Below, piece after piece: positions 45,539-56,071 of a DNA stretch of 64,000 nt. How positions within the stretch are numbered: position 1 is the stretch's first letter; each line of letters begins with the position of its first letter. The stretch spans positions 1-64,000 of the forward strand of contig CAJXRP010000020.1 in the NCBI GenBank assembly GCA_913060495.1, written 5' to 3'. Below the pieces are notes generated by a model. That model was given only the letters and a program-made list of their open reading frames with translations, made no database searches and was not told the origin of the DNA. The position numbers and the translations under genes were made by a program. The DNA is from an uncultured Gammaproteobacteria bacterium (GTDB lineage: Bacteria; Pseudomonadota; Gammaproteobacteria; Pseudomonadales; Pseudohongiellaceae).

Positions 45539-46390
45539 CTAGTTGGGATTAATGATTTCTTCCTCAAACTTCAGACTTTCGCCGTCAACAATGGCTCTAA
45601 CTACATGAATGGCCATATCCTTTGAGCCAAAGTTCTCATAGTACAAAAACATATTGGTGTCATAGGGTGTATTAATACTTGAGAGCGATCCATTCTTGTA
45701 TTGAGTGAAAGAGTGCTTGTGATACAGATCAGTGGATTTCATCATTGATAGCTGATGAGAATGGCCGCAGAAAAAATGCTCTATGCTGTGCTCGATAACG
45801 AACTGGATAACAATCCTGGAATTAAAAAGAGGATCTGAATCCGTATCGAGGATGGGGTGGTGATTTAGTAGAATTATCTGATCGTAACTCTGCTCATTGA
45901 TTGCACGAGAAACTGTTTGCAACATTTCTCCATCGATCAATCCATTGTCTTCATAGAGCTCACTGGAATCGAGACAAACCACCAGAACAGACTTTCCATC
46001 AATACTAACTTTCTTGAGAAAATTGATATCCGTAAAATGATCTTTTATGCCGTTAACACTACTGTCGAGAAAAATGCCCTTCTTTCTACAATTGTCACGC
46101 TCTAGCGGTCGGATGACTTCTACGTCGTCGATATAACTACGAAAATATTCCGCACTGCGCATATTCCGCTTGTCATGATTACCTGGGATCGAAACGATGT
46201 GCTGACAATCTATCGACTTAAGAAATTTACCTGCCGCCTCAAATTCGCTTTCGAGGGCGTCTGTAGTACTGTCCCCTGTGTTGATAACAATATCAGCCGA
46301 GTAGCTGTTCAGCTTTTCTAGTAGCAGCTCGTTGTTTCCTTGCCAGTGACGAGGACCAAAGTGCATATCTGAGATATGTAGTAATTTCAT
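45539..46390 (-). CDS. Calcineurin-like metallophosphoesterase
   Basis: 283 residues. The metal motifs of the family are present: HISDMHFG (Asp/His), NTGDSTTD, GNHDKR, LLNHHP and FCGHSHQ. This is the CpdA/3',5'-cyclic-nucleotide phosphodiesterase-like plan, although other phosphoesters are possible. The start at 46390 (GAGG 5 nt upstream) begins directly at MKLLHISD; 15 upstream codons are ignored. It is the first gene of an operon with the MFS transporter. Confidence 0.88.
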   Translation of the reverse strand: MKLLHISDMHFGPRHWQGNNELLLEKLNSYSADIVINTGDSTTDALESEFEAAGKFLKSIDCQHIVSIPGNHDKRNMRSAEYFRSYIDDVEVIRPLERDNCRKKGIFLDSSVNGIKDHFTDINFLKKVSIDGKSVLVVCLDSSELYEDNGLIDGEMLQTVSRAINEQSYDQIILLNHHPILDTDSDPLFNSRIVIQFVIEHSIEHFFCGHSHQLSMMKSTDLYHKHSFTQYKNGSLSSINTPYDTNMFLYYENFGSKDMAIHVVRAIVDGESLKFEEEIINPN

Positions 46391-46633
46391 TGTGCCTCGA
46401 ACTCTCCCTTCCAAATTAGCTGCTGGATTGTGCACGATATCCAGTGTAGAGGCTAATGCTCATTTGAGTAGGAGCTATGAGCATGCTGGCAGATCGTCAA
46501 AACCAGATAGTGTAACGAACTATTGCGACATTGGTATGACCCTACCTATTGTCTAAGAGGTACTGAAGAACTAAAACACGGGATGAGCATTGATTAGAAA
46601 TCATCTAGCATCGTAGCCATTGCTAATGCCTAA

Positions 46634-47137
46634 TTACTGACTAGATTCCATCGCCGCAACTTTATCCATTACGCTTGCCGTGAGGTTGTTGCGATGGGCA
46701 TGTAATCTCTCCCGTACCTCCTTATCAGCAGCGCCAATTATCTGCGCTGCCAATAACCCAGCATTAGTTGCGTTGTCGATTGCCACCGTGGCAACAGGAA
46801 TACCTCTGGGCATCTGCACGATAGACAGCAATGAATCCTCTCCTTGCAGTTTAGTTGCAGCTATTGGCACACCAATCACTGGGAGCACTGACAAGGCTGC
46901 CACCATCCCTGGAAGATGAGCGGCGCCGCCAGCCCCTGCGATAATAGCCGAGAGCCCCCTACCTTCTGCCTGTCTTCCGTACTCAAACATACGATCCGGA
47001 GTACGGTGTGCAGAAACAATTGTCATCTCGTAAGGAATTTTTAATGAATCCAGAATATCCGCGGCGTCCTGCATGATATGCAGGTCAGAGTCGCTGCCCA
47101 TGATGATCCCGACCTTCGCTTTGCCTTCAGTTTTCAA
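46634..47137 (-). CDS. purE: N5-carboxyaminoimidazole ribonucleotide mutase
   Basis: 167 residues. [27 protein letters not shown] and [15 protein letters not shown] are the PurE signatures. It converts N5-CAIR to CAIR in purine biosynthesis. Translation starts at a TTG (47137) that follows an AGGAGAAG by about 6 nt and overlaps the purK stop region by 11 nt, which indicates coupled translation. Confidence 0.96.
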   Translation of the reverse strand: MKTEGKAKVGIIMGSDSDLHIMQDAADILDSLKIPYEMTIVSAHRTPDRMFEYGRQAEGRGLSAIIAGAGGAAHLPGMVAALSVLPVIGVPIAATKLQGEDSLLSIVQMPRGIPVATVAIDNATNAGLLAAQIIGAADKEVRERLHAHRNNLTASVMDKVAAMESSQ

Positions 47138-48263
47138 TTGGATCTTCTCCTCTCACGATAATTTTCCCGTTAATTTCTGCTGCGATAGTTAAGGCCACAT
47201 CGATATCAGCATTGAGCACCGTTACGTGACCCATCTTTCTGCCTGGGAAACATTTGACCTTGTCATAGAGATGAATAGTCACCCCCTCATAGTTACTAAG
47301 CTCATCAGCTTGTTCAACCAGCGTTGCTCCTTCGAAGCCATCCTCGCCCAATATATTGAACATTACCGCAGCTTCTCTCTGTGCGACATCCCCGAGAGGC
47401 TGCCCAGTTAGAATTCGCAATTGCTGTGCAAATTGTGAAGTTTCACAGGCTTCGGTGGTGAAGTGACCACTGTTGTGAGTACGCGGTGAAATTTCATTAA
47501 TAAGCAGCTGATCGTCCTGGGTTAGAAACATCTCCACCCCGAAAATACCTGCCCCATGCATTGCAGATAGAGTGGATATCGCTAGTTGTTCAGCGCTACG
47601 AGCCAATTCCTTGTTAATCCTTGCTGGCGCAATCAAAAAATCCAATACATTCCCTGCTTCATGAAACTGCATCTCCACAGGCTGGTAGGCGCGAACGTCA
47701 CCGTCTGTATTTGCTGCCACGATGACAGAGAGCTCCATCTTGCGCTCGATATAACGCTCTAAATATCCTGGCACCTGCAGCCGGTTTGCACTGTCATCCA
47801 GACTCTTCAGCACTTGAACACCGCGGCCATCATAGCCGCCTCGAGCGGCTTTCTGCACCACTGGAAAACCAAATGGGCTTTCCTCTATGGGCAGCGTTCC
47901 ATCGCAAGCAACGAAATCCGCCGTTGGAATACCCAACTGCTGAAGCAATTTCTTCTGTTCAAATTTATTGACTATCTTCGCTAACAGCTCGGTTTGCGGC
48001 AGGACGAAGCTTCCCTCGCTAGCCAAGCGCGAAAGCTCGTCGATACAGACGTTTTCCAGATCTATGGTGACAACATCGGATAACTCCGCCAAGCGCGCGA
48101 AGCCTTCCCCATTTACGGGGTTGCCGGGTACGTGCTGACCACCAGCCTGCACTGCAGGACATTCTGGATCGGGATCTAGTATCAGGAAGTGATGAAGCCG
48201 CTCCCCGTCGACTCGGACCAACATGGCAGCTAGTTGGCCGCCTCCGATAATTCCAATACGCAA
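47127..48263 (-). CDS. purK: 5-(carboxyamino)imidazole ribonucleotide synthase
   Basis: 378-residue ATP-grasp enzyme. IGIIGGGQLAAMLV at the N-terminus, FPVVQKAARGGYDGRGV in the ATP-binding lobe, and NEISPRTHNSGHFTTEAC near the active site identify PurK, which carboxylates AIR to N5-CAIR with ATP. It is the first gene of the purK-purE operon. The length is normal for the family. Confidence 0.96.
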   Translation of the reverse strand: MRIGIIGGGQLAAMLVRVDGERLHHFLILDPDPECPAVQAGGQHVPGNPVNGEGFARLAELSDVVTIDLENVCIDELSRLASEGSFVLPQTELLAKIVNKFEQKKLLQQLGIPTADFVACDGTLPIEESPFGFPVVQKAARGGYDGRGVQVLKSLDDSANRLQVPGYLERYIERKMELSVIVAANTDGDVRAYQPVEMQFHEAGNVLDFLIAPARINKELARSAEQLAISTLSAMHGAGIFGVEMFLTQDDQLLINEISPRTHNSGHFTTEACETSQFAQQLRILTGQPLGDVAQREAAVMFNILGEDGFEGATLVEQADELSNYEGVTIHLYDKVKCFPGRKMGHVTVLNADIDVALTIAAEINGKIIVRGEDPIEN

Positions 48264-48503
48264 AAGCCTACTGCCTTATAATTCTTCAAAGTTTATATGA
48301 GCCGCATTATACCTATCGTCCTTTAGAGGGCGCTAGGAATACTCATAACTTAGCAGCGAATTCGTCTACTTAAAGTCCATACTTTTTGTAGTTGTATTGC
48401 TTTGGATTTTTCCCGATTCTCTCAAGAGGTCAGGACGAACCCATTGGGAAAACAAATAAAGTACTTTTGCTTTTAGTAATCAGCTATGCGCGCAGAGCTA
48501 ATT

Positions 48504-49847
48504 TCAGAAATTGTTTGGCCAAGGAAACAAATCAACCGGTGGCACGTCGAGGTTTACCTCATTTCCACGGGCCATAACGAAAGTTGGCCGCATCAGTGAA
48601 GAAATATTTTCGAGCGGATTGCCGGCGGTAGCGACAATATCTGCATCTTTGCCGGCTTCTATAGTCCCGGTAATGTCGGTCAGGTCCATAAGGTCAGCGG
48701 CGTTTACTGTCGCGGAGATCAGGATAGCTCGCTCGGGCATGCCCGCCTCGTTCATTAGCACCATCTCGTAGGCATTGGTACCGTGATCGTTCACTCCGGC
48801 ATCTGTGCCGAAGGCAATCTTCACACCTCTCTCATAGGCGAGTCGCAGTGCATTCTTCATAACCGGACCTACTTCGAGAGCCTTCTGTCGAACCGCTGGA
48901 ACGAAGAAGTCGGGCTGCTCCGTAGCGATTCGTTCGACAGTGTGACCTGCGATTAGAGTTGGAACCAAATAGGCGCCGGTTGCCACAAATAAGTCTGCCG
49001 TCTGTGCATCGAGGTAGGAACCATGCTCGATGGAATCGACACCAGCTCGCAACGCGGCTTCCAAGCCGATCTTACCGTGCGCATGGGCAGCCACCTTCCG
49101 ACCCATGGCATGCGCAGCTTGCACCAGCGCGATCTGCTCTTCATTGGTAAATTGTTGACCAGTGCCAGTAGCGGTTTGACTAAGCACGCCGCCGGTAGCT
49201 ACGTACTTTATATGGTCCGCTCCATATTTAATCTGTGTACGCACTGCTTTACGACATTCGGCCACTCCATCGCAAACACCGGAGTGCGGATGAGGAAATA
49301 CATCATCGCGAAATCCGCCACCATCCCCATGACCACCCGTCGGTGTCAGCCCTTGTCCAGCAGCTTTTATGCGCGGGCCCATTACGATGCCCTGATTGAT
49401 TGCATCGCGTAAAGCGAAGATGGCATTCCGGTCAGCACCTACATTTCGAATAGTTGTGAACCCAGCACGCAATGTGCGCATGCCAAACTCGACGCCCATC
49501 AGGGTGCTAAGTTGCGACGAGCGAGTCACTCGAATCTCACGACCATTTGGTTCCTGCTGACTTAGGATATGCGTATGAGAATCGATGAGGCCAGCCATCA
49601 CAAACTGATTGCTCAGGTCAATCACTCTGGCGTTAGCAGTGCCACTCACCTGCCCGGGCGTGACATAGCCGGGGCGCACTTCGATAATTTCATTATTCCT
49701 AACAATGATACTCTGTTCAGTTAAGACGTCTTCACGCGCATCCGCCAGCAGCGTGCCAGCATGAATAATTTTCCATTCATCGAAGCCCTGTGCGAATAGC
49801 GCTGTACTAAGAACCATTGAAGCAACAAATAAAATACCTTTAAACAT
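48504..49847 (-). CDS. Exported metal-dependent amidohydrolase
   Basis: 447 residues with a signal peptide (MFKGILFVASMVLSTALFAQ), unlike the cytosolic imidazolonepropionases it resembles. Metal and catalytic motifs of the amidohydrolase superfamily are DSHTHIL (His pair), AAHAHG, SIEHGSYLD and AFGTDAGVNDHG. Family members of this exported type include prolidase-like and Xaa-Pro/Xaa-Arg dipeptidases. Start at 49847: GAGG lies about 6 nt upstream and it gives a signal peptide; 21 upstream codons are open. It lies between DUF1840 and purK in the same direction. Confidence 0.87.
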   Translation of the reverse strand: MFKGILFVASMVLSTALFAQGFDEWKIIHAGTLLADAREDVLTEQSIIVRNNEIIEVRPGYVTPGQVSGTANARVIDLSNQFVMAGLIDSHTHILSQQEPNGREIRVTRSSQLSTLMGVEFGMRTLRAGFTTIRNVGADRNAIFALRDAINQGIVMGPRIKAAGQGLTPTGGHGDGGGFRDDVFPHPHSGVCDGVAECRKAVRTQIKYGADHIKYVATGGVLSQTATGTGQQFTNEEQIALVQAAHAMGRKVAAHAHGKIGLEAALRAGVDSIEHGSYLDAQTADLFVATGAYLVPTLIAGHTVERIATEQPDFFVPAVRQKALEVGPVMKNALRLAYERGVKIAFGTDAGVNDHGTNAYEMVLMNEAGMPERAILISATVNAADLMDLTDITGTIEAGKDADIVATAGNPLENISSLMRPTFVMARGNEVNLDVPPVDLFPWPNNF

Positions 49848-49953
49848 AACAACCTCGGTCAAATTCATTCTCGTCTGGGAAGTATGGTCGCAAACACAAC
49901 TGAGCGCCATTCGCCTTACTCTTTGCCGTGAATACTGGTGGTGACCTACTGAG

Positions 49954-50259
49954 TTATTCTGGCCGCCACATTACATAACTGTCGATCTGTAGAGCATGTC
50001 GCAACATCTCCAGCAGAGGTGCCGCGCGGGCATCGAGGCTGATATTTTCCTGCTCAGCCTCCTCATCGAGAAGCTCGTCGGGCATCTTAGACTGCTCCGC
50101 AAGCGCCTTTTCGAGGCTCACAATCGCATCCGAAATGGCGCTGCCGTTAATCGCCCCCTCTGTTTGCCCACCCTGCCCCGCCATCGCTAGAATCTGCTCA
50201 GCTATTTGGCTCTGCATGATGAAAGGGGCCGCCTTTTTACTCTCGAATTTTATTAGCAC
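49954..50259 (-). CDS. DUF1840 family protein
   Basis: 101 residues opening MLIKFESKKAAPFIMQSQIAE, then AGAINGSAISDAIVSLEKAL-type and a C-terminal LLEMLRHALQIDSYVMW, a match to the small proteobacterial DUF1840 family of unknown function. Start is GTG with AGGAGAAG about 3-10 nt upstream. Cytosolic. It is probably a regulator or accessory factor, but not recognised further. Confidence 0.85.
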   Translation of the reverse strand: MLIKFESKKAAPFIMQSQIAEQILAMAGQGGQTEGAINGSAISDAIVSLEKALAEQSKMPDELLDEEAEQENISLDARAAPLLEMLRHALQIDSYVMWRPE

Positions 50260-50594
50260 ATGCTTCTCCTCCTAATTAGCCTCATGTAAGCAAGAATAGT
50301 CGCCTCCGGGGTCAATTCATAGCCTCGTGCCAGGCCCAATACTAAGTCATATATCACCGAAAACATCTATTCCAATACCCTCAAAAAATGGGTGTTTTGG
50401 TAACATTATTTGTGTAATTTGGATACATTATTGCGCAAGCTGAATGGCCGTTCCTGAAAAGTTGGTAGACCAATTATTAGTATGATATACATCTTTAATC
50501 GCTTTATTAGGGGAGAAAAAAAAATCAAAAGGAATAAAGTGTGTAGATATGTGGTTCCACCTTACCAAAATAAAAAATCAATGGAGTAAGTAGA
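50260..50594. other. 335-bp regulatory gap upstream of TonB receptor
   Basis: Divergent promoter space for DUF1840 and the TonB-dependent receptor. It is A+T rich from 50380 on, with TTGGATACATTATTGCG (about 50418-50434). I see no riboswitch or palindrome. The ribosome site AATGGAG lies about 8 nt before the receptor ATG. Confidence 0.4.
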
Positions 50595-53500
50595 ATGAAA
50601 TCCCACTTCAAGAGTAGAAATTTTAGACGCAAATCCCTCTATACAAGCATCGCACTCGGCTTGTTAAGCACGCCGTTTTACGCATCAGCCCAGCAAGACC
50701 CATCAATTGAAGAAGTTGTTGTTACCGGCTCCTTCATCCGTCGCGACGAAGGCATCATCGCCGCTTCGCCTATAACCTCACTCAGCGCTGATGACATTAC
50801 CGATCAGGGCACATTGAATATGGCCCAGATTGTTCAGAACATGACGTTCAACAATGGCTCAGGTGTAACTAACTCGATTCAGGCCAGTGGCGCCTCGAGT
50901 AATAGTGCAGCCTTCAACCTTCGCGGGCTAGGCACACGAGCCACACTACAATTGATTGACGGCAAACGTGTCACCAACCCCAATGTGCAATGGTTGCTGC
51001 CTGCAATAGCAATTCAGCGACTGGACATTGTAACTGACGGTGCCGCGGCGCTATACGGCACAGACGCAGTGGCGGGCGTGGTCAACGTTCTGCCCTATAC
51101 AACCTACGAAGGCCTAAAGATAGAGCATTTCAATGAGCAAGACTCGCGCGGGGACATGAGAGATCAAACAACCTCATTCCTGTGGGGTAAAGCCTTGGGT
51201 AACGATGTTGACCTAGTGGTCGCAGGCTCTTTTCGCCACAACGGCACCTTAGAGTGGACTGATCGACCTAAACTTGCACTGGCGGGTCTCACCGACAATA
51301 GTGGAGCCAATCCTGCAAACTGGAACGTGCCACAGCGAGACGACAATGGTGCACTTTTAGGCACTACAGCAAGCACACCAGACCCAATTTGCGGCACTGA
51401 CCCGGTTACAGATCCATTGGTTCAGGGCGGCAACAAATTCGGAACCCTCGCCCTAGGGCGTTGCTGGTTTCCTTTCGCCGACACACGAGACTTCTTAGAG
51501 CAGAAGACACAGGCTTCAGTCTTCTCCAACATTAATTGGGAAGTGAATGAAGACCTATCATTGAGCGGACAGCTTCTTTGGGGAAGATGGCAGGGTCACG
51601 GCCGTCAGAACCAGGGCAATCCAGGTACTCGCTTTGGCGATCTACCGACAGTTCGTGGCGAGTTGCCAGGCAACCCTTTCCGAGCTGTGGCTGGCGACGG
51701 GCGTGAGCTATTTGCGCAGCCATTGTTGGACGGCAACGGCATGATACTTGCCGATCCTTATGGAAATCAGCAACCAATGCGCGGGCCCGACGGCTCCGTG
51801 ATGTTGGCAGCTAACCAGTTTGCAAATATTGCGAACGATCCTACCGGTGGCGTACCTTTCAACGAGGACGTGCCTTTTAGTAGTGCCTGGCTTCCGTTTG
51901 GCCTAGCTAACACAAACCCAGCAATATTTGGTGGGCCTGGTAGCGACCAAATCAGTCGCAAAGAGAATGACGAACGGGATATGCGCATTAGTTTTGGCGC
52001 CGACTTCACCGTGCCCTTTCTCGACGGCTGGGAAGGAACAGCTGACTATGTGTATGGTCAACGCAATGTAGTGAGCGCACAGACGCAGCACTTTAGCTTT
52101 AGCGCCGTTGAACAAGGTCTCAATTGTGATCAAGTCAACGACGCAGGTGCCTGTTTCAATCCGTTCGGAGCAGCTGACGATTCGCCAATGCGTACTCCGC
52201 AGGCGGTGGCAGATGCAATCTATACGCGAGACCGTGTGGACGACAAAGATACCCTGCAGACCTTTGATCTTGTTATCAACGGTACTATCGCTCCGGGTGG
52301 ATTTGAACTCCCCGGCGGCACAATCGGTGCAGCATTTGGTTATCAGCGTCGTGATGAAACCGATGAGAACGTCCCTACGTTTCACCAGCAGCGAAACGAT
52401 CGCTTAAATAGCATCGCGGCGTTTCCAACAAAGTTTAGTCGCACTAGTGACTCCTACTTTGCTGAGTTCTCGTTTCCGATACTTTCTAATGTTGAGATCA
52501 GCGCCTCTGTACGTGACGAGCAGTTTAGTTCCGGCCAAGGAGACGTGGTTTCTAAGTTTGGTATCACGTACAGCCCTGCAGACTGGGTAACGTTGCGTGC
52601 CACTCAAGGCGAAGCCTTCATTGTGCCAACTCTGAATCAGTTGAATGCGCCAGATTCTTGCGCACTCAGTAACGTGGATGATCTATTCACTACATTCTCA
52701 GGGTTCATCACTTCCTGTAGAACCGGTAACTCAGCCTTGGTATCGGAGACTTCGGACAGCATATCGGTTGGTATCGATTTAACGCCGATGGATGGCTTAG
52801 ATATACATCTAACCTACAGTGAAACTGACTTCGTAGATCGTATTGTAGATACCACTACGCAAGATATCGTGAGAGCGGACTTTGCAAACTTTCAGCAGGC
52901 CACTGGTTTCGCGGCCACTGATGCCAATCCCTTGCCATCGATTCAGCAGCTAACCGATTGGGTTAATAGCCCATTGTCGGATCCACGCATTCAGCGCGAT
53001 CCTAATGACATTGAAACCACTACGCGAATCAATCGTAGTGAAACCAATGCTTCGACTATGCTGGTTCAGGCTTGGGATATACAGGCGAATTATCGCTTTA
53101 ATCTCGATGCCTTTGGTTTAGGTAACTTGGGTGATTTTCGCACCGGCTTGAATGCGACTTATGTAGATACCTACACATGGCAGGAGTCTATTCTCACGCC
53201 AGTGCGGGAAGCGAAGGGCAATCAGAATAACTCCTTTGGTGCTGTACCGGTTATACCAGAATGGCGCGCCAACCTGACCTTAGGATGGAGTCTTGGTAAT
53301 CATAGCGTCAGTACGACAGTTCGCTATGTTGACGAGGTTCAGTTTGATGCTAACGAGTTTAGCTTTCAGCGCTTCCTACGTCCTCAAAACCTATGGACTT
53401 CAACCGACGTAGTGCGCGCATGGACTCAGACAGACATGTTCTACGCCTACAATAACTTGGAAGTGTACGGCGGCAACGCTACACTGAGCCTTGGTGCACG

Positions 53501-53612
53501 TAATCTGTTCGATCGTGAAGCGCAGAAGACTGGCATGATTGCAGGTGCTATCTCGCAGATTCAGAACCCATTCGGGCGCATGATCTATGCCCGCGTTAAC
53601 TATGAGTTCTAA
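50595..53612 (+). CDS. TonB-dependent outer-membrane receptor
   Basis: 1005 residues. The signal peptide (to about 33) is followed by a TonB-box region EEVVVTGSF, a plug domain (about 55-175, with SSNSAAFNLRGLGTRATLQL and ATLQLIDGKRV) and a 22-strand barrel ending in MIYARVNYEF with a terminal Phe. It belongs to the large carbohydrate/peptide-type receptors of marine bacteria and not to siderophore types, but the substrate is not known. It has no adjacent transport partner genes, and the nearest downstream gene is threonine dehydratase after a terminator. Confidence 0.9.
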   Translation: MKSHFKSRNFRRKSLYTSIALGLLSTPFYASAQQDPSIEEVVVTGSFIRRDEGIIAASPITSLSADDITDQGTLNMAQIVQNMTFNNGSGVTNSIQASGASSNSAAFNLRGLGTRATLQLIDGKRVTNPNVQWLLPAIAIQRLDIVTDGAAALYGTDAVAGVVNVLPYTTYEGLKIEHFNEQDSRGDMRDQTTSFLWGKALGNDVDLVVAGSFRHNGTLEWTDRPKLALAGLTDNSGANPANWNVPQRDDNGALLGTTASTPDPICGTDPVTDPLVQGGNKFGTLALGRCWFPFADTRDFLEQKTQASVFSNINWEVNEDLSLSGQLLWGRWQGHGRQNQGNPGTRFGDLPTVRGELPGNPFRAVAGDGRELFAQPLLDGNGMILADPYGNQQPMRGPDGSVMLAANQFANIANDPTGGVPFNEDVPFSSAWLPFGLANTNPAIFGGPGSDQISRKENDERDMRISFGADFTVPFLDGWEGTADYVYGQRNVVSAQTQHFSFSAVEQGLNCDQVNDAGACFNPFGAADDSPMRTPQAVADAIYTRDRVDDKDTLQTFDLVINGTIAPGGFELPGGTIGAAFGYQRRDETDENVPTFHQQRNDRLNSIAAFPTKFSRTSDSYFAEFSFPILSNVEISASVRDEQFSSGQGDVVSKFGITYSPADWVTLRATQGEAFIVPTLNQLNAPDSCALSNVDDLFTTFSGFITSCRTGNSALVSETSDSISVGIDLTPMDGLDIHLTYSETDFVDRIVDTTTQDIVRADFANFQQATGFAATDANPLPSIQQLTDWVNSPLSDPRIQRDPNDIETTTRINRSETNASTMLVQAWDIQANYRFNLDAFGLGNLGDFRTGLNATYVDTYTWQESILTPVREAKGNQNNSFGAVPVIPEWRANLTLGWSLGNHSVSTTVRYVDEVQFDANEFSFQRFLRPQNLWTSTDVVRAWTQTDMFYAYNNLEVYGGNATLSLGARNLFDREAQKTGMIAGAISQIQNPFGRMIYARVNYEF

Positions 53613-53646
53613 GATGACGCAGATGTAAACTTCCGCAAGGAATAGA

Positions 53647-53676
53647 AAGCCCAGCGCCAAAACGCTGGGCTTTTTT
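53647..53676 (+). terminator. Rho-independent terminator after TonB receptor
   Basis: AAGCCCAGCG and CGCTGGGCTT pair in a 10-bp stem (53647-53672) with a 6-nt loop, followed by six T. Confidence 0.95.
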
Positions 53677-53758
53677 ATTGCACAAAACTAAATTTAAGCG
53701 ACCAATCTACTAATAATTACCTACACTAACTGACATTTATGCCCTACCATTGCGCCCC

Positions 53759-54973
53759 ATGACACTGACACTGACACTCAAAGACATCGAAGCAGCAGCT
53801 GCTAGGATTGCCTCGGCCTCCATCAACACGCGATTCGAAAAATCGCGAACCTTGTCAGGCATGACCGAAAGTGAGCTCTATCTAAAGTTCGAGAATTTTC
53901 AATTCACAGCCTCCTTCAAGGATAGAGGAGCTCTGAATAAACTCTTACTCCTGCAACAACAAGGCGAGGTTAAAGGTGTAATAGCAATGTCTGCGGGGAA
54001 TCATGCCAAAGCCGTGGCCTACCATGCGCAGCGCCTTGGCATACCTGCAACTATTGTCATGCCTATAAACACACCGAATGTAAAAGTTGAAGATACCAAA
54101 AGCTTTGGGGCAAGAGTCGTTCTGAGTGGCGCTACACTCGATGAAGCAGCCAGCCATGCAAGGCACATTGCAGAAGAAGAAAGCCTCGTGTTCGTGCATC
54201 CTTACAACGACTTGGACATCATAGCTGGCCAGGGCACAGTCGCACTGGAAATGTTAGAGGTGCAACCCGACTTGGACTGCATAGTTGTGCCTATAGGAGG
54301 CGGCGGCCTAGTGGCTGGTGTTGCGACGGCGGCGAAGGCCATCAATCCCCAGATAAAAATCATCGGCGTCGAAGTCGACGCCTACCCCAGCGTTCACAAT
54401 ACCCTCAATGGAATTAAATCGAACAAGGGCGGCGCTACGATCGCTGAAGGCATAGCAGTAAAGCAGCCGGGCGATCTTAATTTAGAAGTCATTCGGCGCT
54501 TGGTAGATGACATAGTTCTTGTCAGTGAAGAATCCATAGAAGAAGCAATTAACCTTCTCCTCAGCATAGAAAAAACCGTCACCGAAGGTGCCGGCGCCGC
54601 AACACTCGCCGCTGTACTCTCGAACCCTGACATTTTTCGAGGCATGAAAACGGCTCTAATTTTGAGCGGAGCTAATATCGACTCACGCATACTCGCATCA
54701 GTGTTAATGCGACGACTGGTGAGCAAAGGACGGATTGTACGCTTCCTCGTAGAGATAGATGACTCGCCGGGAACGTTGTCAGACGTATCCGAAGCCATCG
54801 GGGAATTTGGCGGGAATATTTTAGATGTATCCCATCAACGAATGTTCGCAAGCGTTCCTATCAAGAAAGCTGAGCTGTATCTCACGGTAGAAACTCGCGA
54901 CGCCACTCAAAACTTGGAAATACTTGCCAGACTAAAAGAGCTGGGTTTCGACGCCGAATTATTAAAAGAATAA
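53759..54973 (+). CDS. Threonine dehydratase (PLP), ACT-containing
   Basis: 404 residues. Fold-type II PLP enzyme: ENFQFTASFKDRGA with the Schiff-base Lys54, SAGNHAKAVAY, and the Gly-rich loop GGGGLVAG. A C-terminal ACT-like domain (about 325-404, IVRFLVEIDDSPGTL) is typical of the TdcB/short IlvA group. It deaminates threonine to 2-oxobutyrate, or serine to pyruvate. ATG 53759 begins the family consensus, and three upstream codons from a TTG are ignored. No ilv genes are nearby, so a catabolic role is likelier. Confidence 0.92.
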   Translation: MTLTLTLKDIEAAAARIASASINTRFEKSRTLSGMTESELYLKFENFQFTASFKDRGALNKLLLLQQQGEVKGVIAMSAGNHAKAVAYHAQRLGIPATIVMPINTPNVKVEDTKSFGARVVLSGATLDEAASHARHIAEEESLVFVHPYNDLDIIAGQGTVALEMLEVQPDLDCIVVPIGGGGLVAGVATAAKAINPQIKIIGVEVDAYPSVHNTLNGIKSNKGGATIAEGIAVKQPGDLNLEVIRRLVDDIVLVSEESIEEAINLLLSIEKTVTEGAGAATLAAVLSNPDIFRGMKTALILSGANIDSRILASVLMRRLVSKGRIVRFLVEIDDSPGTLSDVSEAIGEFGGNILDVSHQRMFASVPIKKAELYLTVETRDATQNLEILARLKELGFDAELLKE

Positions 54974-54990
54974 AAAATTCTTGAAAGGAG

Positions 54991-55878
54991 TTAGGTTGCA
55001 GTTATCAATAATATGACACTCAGAGCAACCAGCATGATCCCCACACACTCTTTCGCTGTTATCCTTTCACCGAAATAGAAATAAGTTATCAGCAAAGTAA
55101 TAACAAACTCAGTCTGACCTAAGGTTTTCACTACTGCCGCATCCTGCAGGCTCATAGCAGTGAACCAACCGATCGACCCTGCCAAACTACTAAAACCAAT
55201 GAAGACACAGCTGCGCCAACGAGCCAACATAAGAGACAGCTGACTGCTCTCTCTAATCAGTACGAACAACAAGCACATCACGGTCTGAATAAGCACCATG
55301 TAGAGCAACACTGCCGCTGCACTTAAAAGACGAGGCAACTCTAGAGACAGAGAAGCCTCTCGTATCCAAAGTGATGCGAGCGCGAACCCCAATCCCGCAC
55401 CGACTCCAAACTTGATACTCTCATTTTGAAAGAGATCTGAAAAACTCACCTTCCAGTTACTTGCTATGAGCACGCCAATAACACCGATGACAACCGAGAG
55501 ATACGCTATAGGACTTAGTATCGCCGAGAAAAATAGCGCACCGATGATTGCCGTGAGAAGAGCTTCGGTTTTTACAAGCGCGGTACCAACGGCAAAATTG
55601 CGCAGCGAAAGCGCTTTGATGAGAAGTACGGTGGCAAATATTTGCGCAATCGCTGCCGAGCTTGCTGCACGGTAGAATACGGCATTTCCAACGACAGCTT
55701 CTTCTTGATAGGTGTAGCGAAGAACGAAGTAATAAGCGAGCGCGAACGGCAACCCAAAAAGGTACCGTATCAATGTCGTCGTGGACGCGGACAGGCTCTG
55801 CGCTATCTGCTTCTGAGCAGCCGTGCGCACTGACTGCATCGTCACTGCTAGTAGAGTAAATAGTATCCAAGCGTCCAT
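54991..55878 (-). CDS. EamA/DMT-family transporter
   Basis: 295 residues, about ten membrane helices in two EamA repeats: MDAWILFTLLAVTMQSVRTAA at the N-terminus and IGWFTAMSLQDAAVVKTLGQTE in the second repeat, ending VGIMLVALSVILL. The DMT/EamA group exports metabolites. Start at 55878, where the first helix begins; 13 upstream codons are open. It converges on threonine dehydratase with 17 bp between stops. Confidence 0.88.
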   Translation of the reverse strand: MDAWILFTLLAVTMQSVRTAAQKQIAQSLSASTTTLIRYLFGLPFALAYYFVLRYTYQEEAVVGNAVFYRAASSAAIAQIFATVLLIKALSLRNFAVGTALVKTEALLTAIIGALFFSAILSPIAYLSVVIGVIGVLIASNWKVSFSDLFQNESIKFGVGAGLGFALASLWIREASLSLELPRLLSAAAVLLYMVLIQTVMCLLFVLIRESSQLSLMLARWRSCVFIGFSSLAGSIGWFTAMSLQDAAVVKTLGQTEFVITLLITYFYFGERITAKECVGIMLVALSVILLITAT

Positions 55879-56071
55879 GCGGGCACTATACAGAACATGG
55901 CAAGAAAACCTGAGCAATATTGTTGAGTGAACAGATAGCGTAGGCAGCTAGTAGGCAGCTAGTAGGCAACTGATATGCAAACTAAGACTTGGGGTATTGC
56001 GACAGCGTGCTAGAATCATTCAAGGCAACCGCACTCTTTTGTAAAACTACAATTAATAAAAGGGAGATGAT